Below are positions 34,875 through 46,499 of a stretch of DNA of 64,000 nt, one piece after another. The stretch's first letter is position 1. Each line of letters starts with the position of its first letter. The notes under the pieces are model-generated. The model was not told the origin of the DNA. It did no database searches and worked only from the letters and a program-made list of their open reading frames with translations. The position numbers and the translations under genes were made by a program. The stretch covers positions 3,054,157 through 3,118,156 of the forward strand of contig QRDG01000473.1 in the NCBI GenBank assembly GCA_012064385.1, in the 5' to 3' direction. Source of the stretch: Puccinellia tenuiflora. Taxonomy: Eukaryota > Streptophyta > Magnoliopsida > Poales > Poaceae.

Positions 34875-35823
34875 TGTGGCGCCCTCGCTTAGAAGAAAGA
34901 AGACATCGTGAAATGTGCTATTCCCTGGATCGCGTATGGATAGCAATTCACAATAGATGTAATACCATGCATCAATGTCAATAATTATTACAACGCGGTA
35001 CGAATAATCCAGAAGTAAAATAATCCATTACAACTTCGCATAGCCGAAGGCTAGCTTTAAAAGAGTAAATGGTTCAACATTTTATTCAGAGTTCACACGC
35101 AACAATATAATAGCATAGAGCTCCATCATCTTCGTGAGCCACTGACTTTCATGTTGGTTGCAAGCTCGAAGAAACGTCTCACTTATCGTCGTAAAAACCT
35201 GCAACATTAACATTGCAGCCCAGGGAATTTGGGTCAATACCTAGTGATAGGCCGGCAAGTGATACTATGGTGGATTATAAAGTGGCAAGACTAATACTAC
35301 ATGCTTATTTGGCTGGTGGAGTTAAAGGCTATTGCGTAAAGCAAATTTTGTCCTACTTTTCATAAAACATTTCTTTCTCTAATAAGAGTATGAGACACAC
35401 CCATGGAACACATCCAGTGTCTCATTTACCCGAGTTCACCCATCAAGTTTTATTCTGAAATTGGAATGGAGTGATTCTCCGACAACAACCCTGCTTAGTT
35501 ACTCAATATTGTCCATAACCGGGGATACGGCTAAGATCTTTGTTTTATTACTCTCGAGAGTTTGTGACACTTTCCCCACTAGACTCGATCAACCCATTCT
35601 ATCCTTAACCCTCATTTAGTGAAAAGGAAAGGAGAATATCAAGACGATACCTTTCGGAAGCACTTTCCCAACCACTACTGGCTTGACCCGTTCCCACCTA
35701 CATCCCCTACATCTGCTTGTCAAGCCGAATCGGTTTCGTGCTACTTACTTAGTCAAGACAGAGCCCATATGATTAGTGGCTGCACTGGAAGCAATCTAAA
35801 CACGGAGTGACATCGAATCTCAA
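34875..35823 (-). repeat. Inverted LTR fragment at the left end of E
   Basis: It is the reverse complement of the end of E's LTR. 34,875-35,335 pairs with 35,835-36,302, and 35,340-35,823 matches 40,530-41,000 in reverse orientation (shared words include TCATTTAGTGAAAAGGAAAG and TAGTCAAGACAGAGCCCAT). The two arms can form a stem of about 465 bp with a loop of about 500 bp. Confidence 0.88.
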
Positions 35824-36302
35824 TACCCTTATCACTTGCGTAATAGCCTTTAACTCTACCAGCCAAATAAGCATGTAGTATTAATCTTGCCACTTTATAA
35901 TCCACCATAGTATCACTTGCCGGCATGTCACTAGGTATTGACCCAAATTCCCTGGGCTGCAACGTTAATGTTGCAGATTTTTACGACGATGAGTGAGATG
36001 TTTCTTCGAGCTTACAACCAACATGAACGCTAGTGGCTCATGAAGATGATGGAGCTCTATGCTATTATATTGTTGCGTGTGAACTCTGAATAAAATGTTG
36101 AACCATTTACTCTTTTAAAGCTAGCCTTCGGCTATGCGAAGTTGTAATGGATTATCTTACTTCTGGATCATTCGTACCGCGTTGTAATAATTATTGACAT
36201 TGATGCATGGTATTACATCTATTGTGAATTGCTATCCATACGCGATCCAGGGAATAGCACATTTCACGATGTGTTCTTGCTTTTCTAAGCGAGGGCACCA
36301 CA
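35824..36302 (+). mobile_element. Forward LTR 3' fragment of E
   Basis: It ends CTAAGCGAGGGCACCACA immediately upstream of the PBS, so it is the true 5' LTR's U5 end, missing its U3 part. The junction with the inverted fragment lies near 35,823-35,835. Confidence 0.82.
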
Positions 36303-36305
36303 AGA

Positions 36306-36317
36306 TGGTATCAGAGC
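36306..36317 (+). other. Element E primer-binding site
   Basis: TGGTATCAGAGC, complementary to initiator tRNA-Met, three bases after the LTR end. It shows that E's internal region is plus-oriented. Confidence 0.92.
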
Positions 36318-37848
36318 ACTGTGTTGCCTATAGGTTCGAAACCCTAGGTTTAGATTAGAACTAGGAAAAGACCAATATTGAAAATTTATTTTATTCACTT
36401 TTCTTAAAAAGATTTTTTTTATATATTTTTCTCATACCCTCGTCTATATTCACTTTCTAAGACATCTTTCCTTATTTAAGATGACCCATTGCTTGGATAC
36501 AACTTCGATTGTAGAAAACAAAGGAGACGAAGACAAGACAGTTTGAGTTTACTTGTTCATCAAATCACTACATGGTCTTTGATTCAACAAGATGGACTAC
36601 ATAGAAGACTATTGAAGAATTTGGAGAACAACACTCAGGAATACCTCAAGGAAGTTGAAGAGTACTTTGGAGCACTCAAGAAAGAGATAGATGAGACCAC
36701 CACTTTAGTTACTTTGTTAGAACAACGTTCACATGATAGTGTATTGATCATATCAACTTAGGTGATATGACAATACTAGATTGTTTGTTTGTATGACCAT
36801 GTTGCTTGATGCTTGCTAGATATTGTTTGCAAGATGAATTTTCTTGATCTATTGTGTATGGGTAGGAAGACTTCTCTTAGATCTTTCTATCTCCACTCAT
36901 CCCTGCTAAACCCAACCAGATGCATCACCAATATGCCAACCGAAGTGACTTACCTCTTGAATTTCAACGACAGATAACCACTTCCATGCAAAGGTGCAAC
37001 AAGTGAGCCAACAACTCAAGCATAGTATGGAAAGCTTACTGCGCCAAGGAGAAGGATCAGAGAACAAGCTATAGCTCGTGAGTTAACGGTGTATAAGAGT
37101 TTACGCAAACCCAATAATTTTGAAGGATCGATAGATTAGCTCAGGTTGTCTTGCCGATTGGAAACTTTTTGTCAGACAAGTGAGGTTGACCGAGTGTTAG
37201 CGTACGAGATTCATCAAACCAAGTACAAGGTAATGATTGGGTGCGAAATGGATTGGCCCCCATGGCGACTACCCATATCATTTGCTTTGCTATGAGGAAT
37301 GGTAAATCTGAGTGACATACCTATAAGAGAGACGACGTTGATAAGCCTGATCCGTAGGAGGATAATACATTATAACCCTATGTGCGGCAAGTGTTGCCTA
37401 AACGTAAAATATCATTACAACTCCATGATGTGGTCTATAGTTCTACCGTGAAGGAAAGTTCTATTCAAGACATCTAGAGGAGGATTATGCTTCCAAGTTA
37501 TGCAAAGGGACATCCACCTATTGGAAATGACAATTTTGATACAAGGATCTCAAAGTATCATCTAAGGATGAAGGAATCACCAAATCCTTACAAGGAACAG
37601 TACATGCTATGTAAGAGGATTTAGGAAGATGAAGCACAACTTCAAGAGCTGAAGATATAGTTGACTCCAGTGTGACGACAAGATTCACCAGTTGACCCAG
37701 CTCAAAGGCAAGAGTTCAAGACTGCCCACAAAAGTTTTTTTTAAGTGTGGTAGCCCACCCAGTTATCCAAATCCCGTATAACCGAACTCATCTTTCTTTC
37801 TAGCCTCTTCGAATCTCGAGGACGAGATTCCTTTTAAGGGTGGTAGTC
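36318..37848 (+). pseudogene. Element E internal region (degenerate)
   Basis: About 1.5 kb carries only short frames. The longest (36,489-36,761, 90 codons) has a Glu/Lys/Leu-rich helical stretch (EYLKEVEEYFGALKKEI) but no recognisable gag domain. The 3' end has the words CTCGAGGACGAGATTCC and TTTTAAGGG, equivalent to the pre-PPT and PPT of C. Probably a deletion derivative of a Tekay-type element. Confidence 0.65.
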
Positions 37849-40800
37849 TGTAACATCCCAAAACTTTGAAATGTTAAAAATCACAAGAAAGTAAAACTTT
37901 ATGACAAAGAAAGAAAACTTTTGAGAATTATTTGACAGAAAATCTCAAAATAAAAGAAAATCCAAAAGATATAAGGTGTTATGACCTATTAAAAAGTATT
38001 TTGAGTTTTTAAATGTTTCAAACAAATTATCCATTTCTACTTTAAACTTTTGAAGTTGAAATAATTACTTTGGAAAAATACAAACCCTAAAAGTATTTTT
38101 TGGACTTATGACCATACCGTTTTGTAAAAAGGTTTCCCAAATTATTATCTTGAAAATTAAAAATGATCTTGCTAATCTATATATAAAGATGATTACTTTT
38201 ATTATTCCGGTTTTGATTTAAAAGGGTATTAAAATAAAATCCTAAAACCTATTTTGAAATTTGGCATAAAGGTGCCATATATGTCTATATAAATATTTTG
38301 AATTTCATTATTTTGTTTTAAATTATAAAAGTACCAAAATGTTTAATTTATAACAAGCTTTCCAAAAAGAATATATTCATATTTTTATGAAATCTTTAGA
38401 ATCAAAACTGAATTCAAAAATGAGTTCAAACAATAAAAACAGAAAAAGAAAAGAAGAAAGAACAAACAAAACACTGACCAGCCCACCTGGCGCACGCAAG
38501 CGTGGCCGACGCAGCCCAGACATCGAACGATCAACCTTCCTCCTCCTTCACGTACAGAAGCTTGTACGTTACTTCCAGCCATGGCTCCACCTCTTTCCCT
38601 TCTTTTTCCACTCAATACATTAATCCTTTGCCTTCCACTTGAACACGAAATATGTTCATAGTTATGTGAAGGTTCCATTCAGGGAACTAATCTTCCAGTT
38701 TGATGTCCTAATTGTCCGATCCCACGTCGTGAACCGAATGCCACCGTTTGGCATTCATCTTAGGATCTCTCTCCTCGGACAATGCCAAGCTTAACTAACC
38801 GCGTCACTTCGTGCACCTTGTACTCTTCCTCTCGGTTTATTCACAAACTTTCTTGAGAGAAGCTCTGTACTGTCCGCTCCATTGACGTCTTTGTTCTAGA
38901 TCTTGGCGAGTTCTTCGAACCGGTACGTCATATACGTTGGTTCTTTCTTCGATTCCTTTTACTCGGGTGCTCTACTAACATCCTCCTATTTTCAGGACAT
39001 GGTCGTGCTCCAATCCAAAGTTGTTGTGTGCACAAACACCTAACCATGCCATCCGATGTTGACATGGTTATGCTATCCTCAACTTTGAACATGAATTGAT
39101 GCGATTCATTCGCGTCACTTTGTGCCCCTCATCCTTACAACTTATTTCCTTTCTCAAACATTTCTGAAAGGATCATTCTACAATCCGTACCAACCATGCC
39201 AAGTTTAACCATAAATACGAGTTCATCGTCAGATCTTGCCTTCTACGGTGACTACCTTGTCAATTCCTCAGACCAGAATACTCCAGTCATCATGGCCTAC
39301 CTCCAGGACATGGTTTTTAATCGCTCCATTGCCGTTGGTCACGCCGCCATCGAAGCCATGTCATTCATGACGTTGAAGACCGCCACCGATGCATGCCGGG
39401 TGTCCGCTGTCATCACCAACCGTGTCACGACATCCGCCTCGTGATCGCACATATCTACCTCGATTACATCCCGGAGGTCATACGTGATAATCTACGTCGA
39501 CTAATTCGTCTACATTGTTCCTGTGGTCGTCTTTCTCCTCATCTACACGACATTCGTTTATGATGGTGAGCCATCTCATCCTCATGCTGACCATATCTAT
39601 TTCTATCAATGTTTTATATCATGTATCTCATATATGTGTAGACGATAGAGTATTTTTTTAAATCTTATTGAGTTAGCCTGGACTATTCGAAGTACAAATG
39701 AGTTATTTGAGCAATCAAATATATCATTAGTTCATATCCAAGGCTATGTGTAACTTATACTATTTTGATAAGTGTTGTCACACTCTATATAATAGTATTG
39801 TAGTTACACAATTTTGGACCCATGTAATTCTATTCACATGGGCCATTCTAAATTATATCTATCTTTTGTGTAGCATGTAAATTCTTTCTGATATATCTAA
39901 ATGATACATTTCTTTCTAATTATTTGACTCGATTACTTTGTCATCCAACACCTCAAGACCATATATCTTGCAAACCATCCTCAATCCTTAATCTTTATTG
40001 ACCAATGATCTGTAAGATAGAAAAGTTTAAAATAAAAAGAATTAACAAATATTTCCAGTTGTTTGCATTTCTTTTTTATCTTGCTATGAATGGTGTGTTT
40101 ATGTGGTGCTATTTTATTTTATAGTTTGAATGGAGTGCTACGAGTTACGTTGAAAAGAGTGTGTGAGCAACGACTTCTATCAAAGGCAAGTGATACTCCA
40201 GCATAAATGTCCTATTATTTAATTATTGCATTTTAGTAATTTCAGTAGTATGCATGATAGGTGTACTACTATATTGCTATGCAGACCAGTTTAGTATATC
40301 ACCCTATATTTCTGTTGATCTAGGAACCCATTAACTTAGTAGAAGTTAGAACTGCAATGCTGAAATGTTTTATTGTAGTATGAAAGGATAAAAACTCTAC
40401 TAAGTTAATGAACTACCTAGGTGCCAATTGGGATTGCTTGGCTGACAGAGTTGAGTGGCTGCTCAGAGCCATTTCCATGGTTATACCTGAGTACGTGCAC
40501 TTGCGAACGGCCACCCAGGAACAAAGAGATTTAAGTCACTCCAAGTTTAGATTGCTTCTAGTGCAGCCACTTGATATTATGGGCTCTGTCTTGACTAAGT
40601 AAGTTCTAGAAACCTGATTCCGGCAGTTCTCAGCGGATGAATGTCTTCTATGGGTCTGCCAGAGGAACAGGGGACTGTTTCCCAAAGGTCTCATCTCAGT
40701 CTTCTCCTTTCCTTTTCACTAAATGAGGGTTAAGGTCTGAATGGGCTGACTGAGTCTCGTGGTGAAAGTGCACAACCTCTCGAGAGTGTAAAACTATGAT

Positions 40801-41431
40801 CATAGCCGTGTCCCCGGTTACGGACAATTCTGAGCAGCTGGACAAGGAAGTCGATGGAAAATCTCCTCATTCCAATTTCATAATTAATATTTGATGGGTG
40901 AACAAGGGTAGAAGAGACACTGGTTTTCATGTCAGCTTTATCTCATAATTAGATGGAAAAGAAAATGATTTAAAAGATAGGATAAAGTTGGCTTTACGCA
41001 AAGAGCCTTGAACTCCACCAGCCAGATATGCATATAGGTACTAGAGTTTGTCATTATGAGTCCACAAGTGTCACTTGCCAGATCCATTCCAATGGTTCTG
41101 ACCAATTTTTGGCTGTAATCTACGCGTTGCAGTATGTTCTGCCGAAGAGTAAGGAACGTTAGAGGTTTCAAGTCTACAACCAACATGTCTGCCTGTGGGA
41201 CATGAAGATGATGGGGCTCCATGCTATTTATGTTTTCCGCTGCTAAACTTTGTAAAATGGTAGCCTTCGGCTATGTAACTTGCAATGAACTATTTTCTGG
41301 ATCTTCGATGTAATAGATATTTGACGCATTTGCATAATATTACATCTTGAACTGTGGTGCTAGCTATTCGATCCGGGGACAAGCACAAAACACAGAGATC
41401 TTGGCTATTTTAAAAAGGCAAGGTCGCTACA
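37849..41431 (+). mobile_element. Element E 3' LTR
   Basis: It starts TGTAACATCCC after the PPT and ends GGTCGCTACA before the TSD, about 3.58 kb. It is AT-rich except for more balanced sequence around 38,440-39,560 and 40,400-41,250. Short patches, for example the words around GTGTCCCCGGTTACGGACA, resemble C's LTR. No host gene was recognised in it. Confidence 0.8.
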
Positions 41432-41436
41432 GCGTG

Positions 41437-41690
41437 CCCCACTTGTTGACGTAGAAGCGTAGTTCGCCGAAGCTCACATCTACACCCGTGTGCAGATCCG
41501 CGAAAGCCGGAAGCGTGACCGGCGAGTGCGGGTTGAATCCCAGAGAGCCGAAGAAGATCGGCGATTGCAGAGTCGGCGAATCGCCGGTTGTCGACGATGA
41601 AGCCGCCGAATCCGTAGATCCAACACCAGTCTTTCCCACAGACGGCGCCAATTGACGTGGGGTTACCACGCTAAATCCCTCGGAGGTCAT
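41437..41690 (-). CDS. Element D leader ORF, 5' portion, through the PBS
   Basis: The open frame starts inside the LTR (MTSEGFSVVTPRQLAPSVG, where RQLAPSVG is the translated PBS) and continues to SFGELRFYVNKWGTL, where E interrupts it. Together with 34,511-34,869 it would be a leader product of about 200 residues upstream of gag. A similar frame exists in B. Confidence 0.45.
41632..41650 (-). other. Element D primer-binding site
   Basis: TGGCGCCGTCTGTGGGAAA on the minus strand, two bases after the LTR end. It differs from the A/B site, so D belongs to another subfamily. Confidence 0.85.
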
Positions 41691-42123
41691 CCTTGGGTTT
41701 CATGAAGAGAGGAAGAAGATGGTGGTGCTGGTAGATCCGTCGGCTGACAAGCAAGAATTACCCAGGTTCAAGCCCTCGAAGGTAAAAGCCCTACGTCCTT
41801 ATTTTCTGGTATTGATCGAAGATGTTTACAAGGGTTACAATGGCGAGATCGGTAGATGCGATCTCGCTAGGATTTCTGGCGGTGAGTATGAACGTGTCCT
41901 AGGTTGGCGGCCCTCCCAGCCCTTATATAGTGGGGCTGGGTCCCAGGAATCCTCTGCCGACTAGGGTTACAATTTAGGAATACTACAACCGACGTAAAGC
42001 TCCTTGTTTCTTGGGCTGTTTCCTTCGTTATAGGCCTTCTCTTTGGGCTTGTCCCATGGGCCGCAGCTTATTTGAACACCAGACATCTCAATTGTGGTAC
42101 TCCCGAAGGGTACACCCACGTCA
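41653..42123 (-). mobile_element. Element D 5' LTR
   Basis: This 471-bp LTR has matching ends TGACGTGGG and CCCACGTCA. A minus-strand TATA box, CTATATAAGG, is at 41,921-41,930. The PBS follows on the downstream side. D's 3' LTR lies outside the window; the five bases beyond this LTR are GGTGA and would be the TSD. Confidence 0.88.
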
Positions 42124-42265
42124 GGTGAAAAGGGGGAAATGAATCTGCTTGACATAGGATATAACAAAGTTCCCTACTACTTCCTCATGAGCTAGAAACA
42201 GAGGCACAAAAAGAAATATTTTGAAGGTTTAAAGATAGCACATAACAAATTTACTTGGAATGACA
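42124..42265 (-). mobile_element. Element F internal fragment (left of CACTA)
   Basis: Non-coding internal sequence of the Athila-like element, joined to 44,023 if the CACTA element and one ACA are removed. The join of D into F is at 42,123/42,124. Confidence 0.65.
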
Positions 42266-44022
42266 CACTAGTGGAAAATGGCCTATAGGTAAGGTGCTTA
42301 CCTGTGGCGCACCACCGTCTGATGCGCCACTGGTAATTTACCCGTGCCGCACCGAGACAAATGCGCCACAGGTAAGACAAATACTAGTGGCGCACCCTCT
42401 AGCCAATGCGCCACTGGTAAGTGGCGGCCGTGCTGTCCGCGGTGCTCCAGCCTTACCCGTGGCGCATCTCATTTTGATGCGCCACGGGTAGCGAAAATAC
42501 CTGTGGCGCACCAAAAGGGGATGCGCCACGGGTAAGGATTTCAAAGAATTAAAATTTTCAAAAACTTATCAGTGGCGCACCAAAAGGGAGTGCGCCATTG
42601 GTACCAAATACACCAGTGGTGCACCAAAAGGGGGTGCGCCACTAGTAATTGTCTGGACTTTGTGCTCCCATGCACCCCCCTCCCCCTGGATCGCCTTTTT
42701 AGTTTTGAAATGGATGAAAGAAAATGATAAAAAATTCAAAAAATAAAATACTTTGAGATTTAGTTATGTTATGTTCCCTACTTGGTAGGGAAGTTAGCAA
42801 ACATGAATTTTGACTTATTTTGCAAAAAAAAACTTTATGGAAGAGTAAAACGGCAATAACTTTTGCATATGAACTCGGATTTTGACGTTTAATATCTTAA
42901 AAAAAACTAGAGACAAAATTAAATCAAATCCAAATGGCCTATGGCCTTTTGAGCCATTTTTTGCCTACAGAATCCCCAAATTCGAAAGGGAACACCTATT
43001 TTTTTGAAGTTTAATTTTTTGGGCAGAAAAAATAAATAAAACTTACCCGTGGTGCATGGAAGAGATGGTGCGCCACGGGTAGTTGTAATACTCGTGGCGC
43101 ACCACTATGAGATGCGCCACGGGTAACCTGGAGGGGTAACACCACGATCCGATGGCTCACAGTGAATTAAACTAGCACACGATCCGTGTGCTCCTTTCTT
43201 CTTGTTTCTGATTGGCCGAGAGGATAGAGGCATGGATTGTCACCTCCTCTCCTCTCTATCTCCTCCTCCTATCTTCCTCCTCCCCTCTATCTTCTTCTTC
43301 TCCTCCTCCTCCTCCCCTCTATATTCTTCTTCTCCTCCTCCTCCTCTCTTCCTCCTCCTCCCCTCTATCTTCTCCTCCTCCTCCTCTCTTCCTCCTCCTC
43401 TCTATCTCCTCCTCCTCCTCCTCCATGGCCGACGCCACTTCCTCCTCCTCCTTCTCTCTTCCTCCTCCTGTCTATCTCCTCCTCCCTCCTCCATGGCCAC
43501 CGCCCCGACCTTCCTCCTTCCTCTCGTCCCCCTTCCTCCGGCCTCGTCCCCAAGCTCTAACCTCGAAGAAGAAGATAGATGGCGATTTCGAGCTCCTCCA
43601 AATCCTCGGTTACCGTGGCCATGCCCTTGGCCTACGAGAGACCTTGGCCATGGAACCGTGGTCATGCCCTTGGCCTACGACAGACACGGCTAAAGCTCTA
43701 CAACATGGAGTTCAACCTCGAGCTCGATCTAGATCTAGATCTGAGAGGTCATGCCCCACTTTTTTTTTAAATTTCGAAATTGTTACCAGTGGCGCACCAA
43801 AATAGGGTGCGCCACGGGTATATGATTTTTTTTAAAAAATTCAAAATTGTTACCAGTGGCGCACCAAAATGAGGTGCGCCACGGGTAACTGAACTACCTG
43901 TGGTGCATCAGCATGGTGTGCCACTGGTAAATATTAGCAGTGACGCGGTAGCCGTGGCGCACCATGATGCGCCACGGGTAAGGAACTTAGGTGCGCCACT
44001 GGTCGGCTTTTTCCTACTAGTG
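42266..44022. mobile_element. Non-autonomous CACTA transposon
   Basis: The ends are CACTAGTGGAAAATGGCC and GGCTTTTTCCTACTAGTG, with ACA duplicated on both sides (42,263-42,265 and 44,023-44,025). The subterminal regions are packed with direct and inverted copies of GTGGCGCACC / ATGCGCCACGGGTAA, about a dozen near each end, as expected for transposase binding in this superfamily. At 1,757 bp, with no transposase, it needs an autonomous partner. The middle holds AT-rich sequence and a (TCC)n tract. Confidence 0.93.
43237..43500 (+). repeat. TCC/CTTCTCCTCC-rich simple repeat in the CACTA element
   Basis: A pyrimidine-only strand of TCC and TTC triplets with a few breaks. It creates long open frames of Ser/Pro/Leu on the plus strand and Arg/Glu on the minus strand that have no sign of being genes. 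Confidence 0.9.
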
Positions 44023-45677
44023 ACATGAAGTACCATGTATGGGTAGGTATGGTGGTCACTATTGGAAGTATATTTGGATCAAGGATTTGGATGTACGAGC
44101 AGTATTCCTACCCAATACAGAGTTTTGGGCTAGCCAAAGGATATCAAAGCAACCAAGTAACAGAAACCGGTACAATAATGACTATACAACATACATTAAG
44201 CATAAACACAAAACTCCATACTGTCTTCCTTGTTAACCAAACAGTCATTTGATGAAAATACTTGACTATTGAATTTACAAGTATGAAAAACTATATAAAT
44301 TCAAGCTTTAACGGTAGTTCATCACTAATGATCTTTAACTTAAATGACCAGCAATTTTAAACATTAGCTTAATACCTCAAAATGATTGAGAAGTATCAAA
44401 TTACCCAAACATGAAGATCTACACGACTATGCAGGCTTTTCTATTTCACTATCACATGCACGGCATTCTTTTGCTCTAACCATCAACCAAAACAACCAAA
44501 AATAACTCTCTAAACAAATATAAGTGAATCACAAGAGAGTTTAACAAAAGAAACTAGCAGCTCTAACCAAGATATAAGCTAAAATCAAGAGCTTACTAGC
44601 AAATGAACAGGAGCTAAGAATACTCAACAAGTAAACATGAAAATCAGGAGTATTCTAATGGAAAAGCGGAGCGTGTCTCTCTCCCAAACAAGCATGATGT
44701 GATCTAACATTGTTATGACCAGCAAACAAAACAAAACAAACTGAAACAAAAAGATGGTCCAAGAATAGCACATAATATGTAAAGTGATAAAAATTTAGTT
44801 TCAACGGAGACAACCTGATGGTTGACGATGAAGAAGAGAGGATGCCTTGGGCATCCCCAAGCTTAGACGCTTGAGTCTTATTTGAATATCCAGTGGGATG
44901 CCATGGGGTCATCCCCAAGATTGAGCTTTTGTCCATCCTTCAATTTCTTTCATCATCCTCTCTCGCGGAACTTAAAAACTCTCTTCGCACAAAACTTCTC
45001 ATAAACTAATTAGAGGGTTAGTACTCATAAAATAAAATCCACTTAGGTTCCACCAAGAAAAATTGCACAAACTAGATTTAGCATTAGATACTATTTACTA
45101 AACCTCAAAGTGCCACTCCTTCCAAAAAGTACCGCGAATGACGCTAATAAAAGAGGCAAATACAAATAAAGGCAGAATATGTCAAAAACTGGACAGTCTG
45201 TAAAGATCGAATTTTTAGAGGTACTTACTTAGCTCAAATCAGAAAACTTAAAACTAATGAAAGATAGATAAAAGTATTAGTCTTGTTGTAAAACAAATCC
45301 AGAAAAAGATCACGTTCTGGGGTTTTTTGAGATTTTCTGTAATAGGCGGACAGAATCTGTTTCTGGACAGCAAATCAACACCTCGCACTTTCAATGCATT
45401 AGAGGCTAATTCTTGGCACAAAAGCCAAAAGAAAAATATACAATGGAGTTTCTACAGAGGTAACAACAACCATGACTGAAAAAACAAAAAGAAACTGAAA
45501 AAAACATGGGTTGCCTCCCAAAAGCGCTTCTCTTTAATGCCTTTTAGCTAGGATTATTAATTTGAATGATGCTCTCATAAGAATAAGAGTTGAAACACAA
45601 AAGAGAGCATCAACGAGAAAATATCAAAAACATTTAAGTCTAACCCACTTATTATGCATAGGGAGCTTATAAGAAAA

Positions 45678-46362
45678 TTAATCATTGGAGCATAAAGCAT
45701 TAAGCATAGAAAGACAAAGCAGGTGCAACATTAAAACCTTCAACATAAAGAGAGGAAACTTAATATTATTTAAATATTTAGAGCCATGTTTCCCTCTCTC
45801 ATAATAAATTTCAGTAGCATCATAAGAAAATTCAACAATATGTCCTTCACATAAAGAATCCCTTTCATCCACCATCATAAAAGTATTATTACTCTCCACA
45901 TAAGTAAAATCCTTCTCATTAGTAATAGTGGGAGTAAAACTATCATAGCCATCATTGCAATCATCATAAATAGGAGGCATATCATAATCATAAAAAATTA
46001 TCCTCAATAGTAGGTGGACTGAAAATATCACATTCATCATTATAATCATCATATATAGGAGGCATAGTATCATCAAAGCAAATTTCCTCCTTCAAGCTCG
46101 GGGGACTAAAAAGATCATATTCATCAAAACCGGCATCCCCAAGCTTGCAGTTTTCCATAGCATTAGCAACAATGGCATTCAAATAAATCATACTAATAAC
46201 ATTGCTACTAGCATCATTGTTATGCAAATAAAGTTCCATAGGTTTTTTAATTTGTTCTTCAAAAGCATCATGACCAATTTCAAGATAAATTTTATAAAGC
46301 TCCCTGATTTTGTGTTGTTGATTTCCATTAAACCGAACTAGTGAAATAAAAACAAGAAACAA
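45678..46362 (-). pseudogene. Element F pre-gag ORF remnants
   Basis: Two overlapping minus-strand frames share repeated motifs of the form MPPIYDDYNDECDIFSPP, followed by TFMMVDERDSLCEGHIVEF and YYERGKHGSKYLNNIKFPL. Such segments are a familiar upstream part of Triticeae Athila-like elements. There is a frame change near 46,000. Function unknown. Confidence 0.6.
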
Positions 46363-46469
46363 AAATATTTAATTGCAAGATCTAATGAAGATACCTTCAA
46401 GCACTCACCTCCCCAACAACGATGCCAGAAATTAGCTTCATCGCCGGTGTGTGAGTAATGCTTACCTTT

Positions 46470-46489
46470 CCTCCCCGGCAACGACGCCA
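46470..46489 (-). other. Element F primer-binding site
   Basis: The minus strand reads TGGCGTCGTTGCCGGGGAGG, close to the Athila-type site. A second, weaker copy lies at 46,408-46,428. Confidence 0.82.
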
Positions 46490-46499
46490 GAAAAGAGCT

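Larger units (their letters stand above)
34875..41431 (+). mobile_element. Element E: Tekay-like, with U5 ends at both termini
   Basis: The insertion is flanked by GCGTG at 34,870-34,874 and 41,432-41,436. Its right end is a normal LTR end (GGTCGCTACA). Its left end is the reverse complement of the same LTR end (TGTGGCGCCCTCGC), not the LTR start TGTAACATCCC. Inside, in order: an inverted LTR 3' fragment, a forward LTR 3' fragment, an initiator tRNA-Met PBS (36,306), 1.5 kb of degenerate internal DNA, a polypurine tract and a 3.6-kb 3' LTR. It has no intact gag or pol. PBS, PPT and LTR start resemble C's family. Confidence 0.82.
44023..46499 (-). mobile_element. Element F internal region (Athila-like)
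   Basis: Minus-strand internal sequence of an Athila-type element downstream of its PBS. It has no intact gag. A degenerate region (45,678-46,362) encodes acidic, tyrosine-rich segments described separately. The rest, including 44,023-45,670, is AT-rich with no gene. Confidence 0.75.

Noticed and set aside
34056..34946. Single 296-codon gene across the A/D/E junctions
   Set aside because: The frame runs from E's LTR fragment through D into A; only the part 34,078-34,514 is D gag.
43202..43805. Ser/Pro/Leu-rich frames of up to 197 codons in the CACTA element
   Set aside because: They are translations of a TCC/TTC simple repeat.
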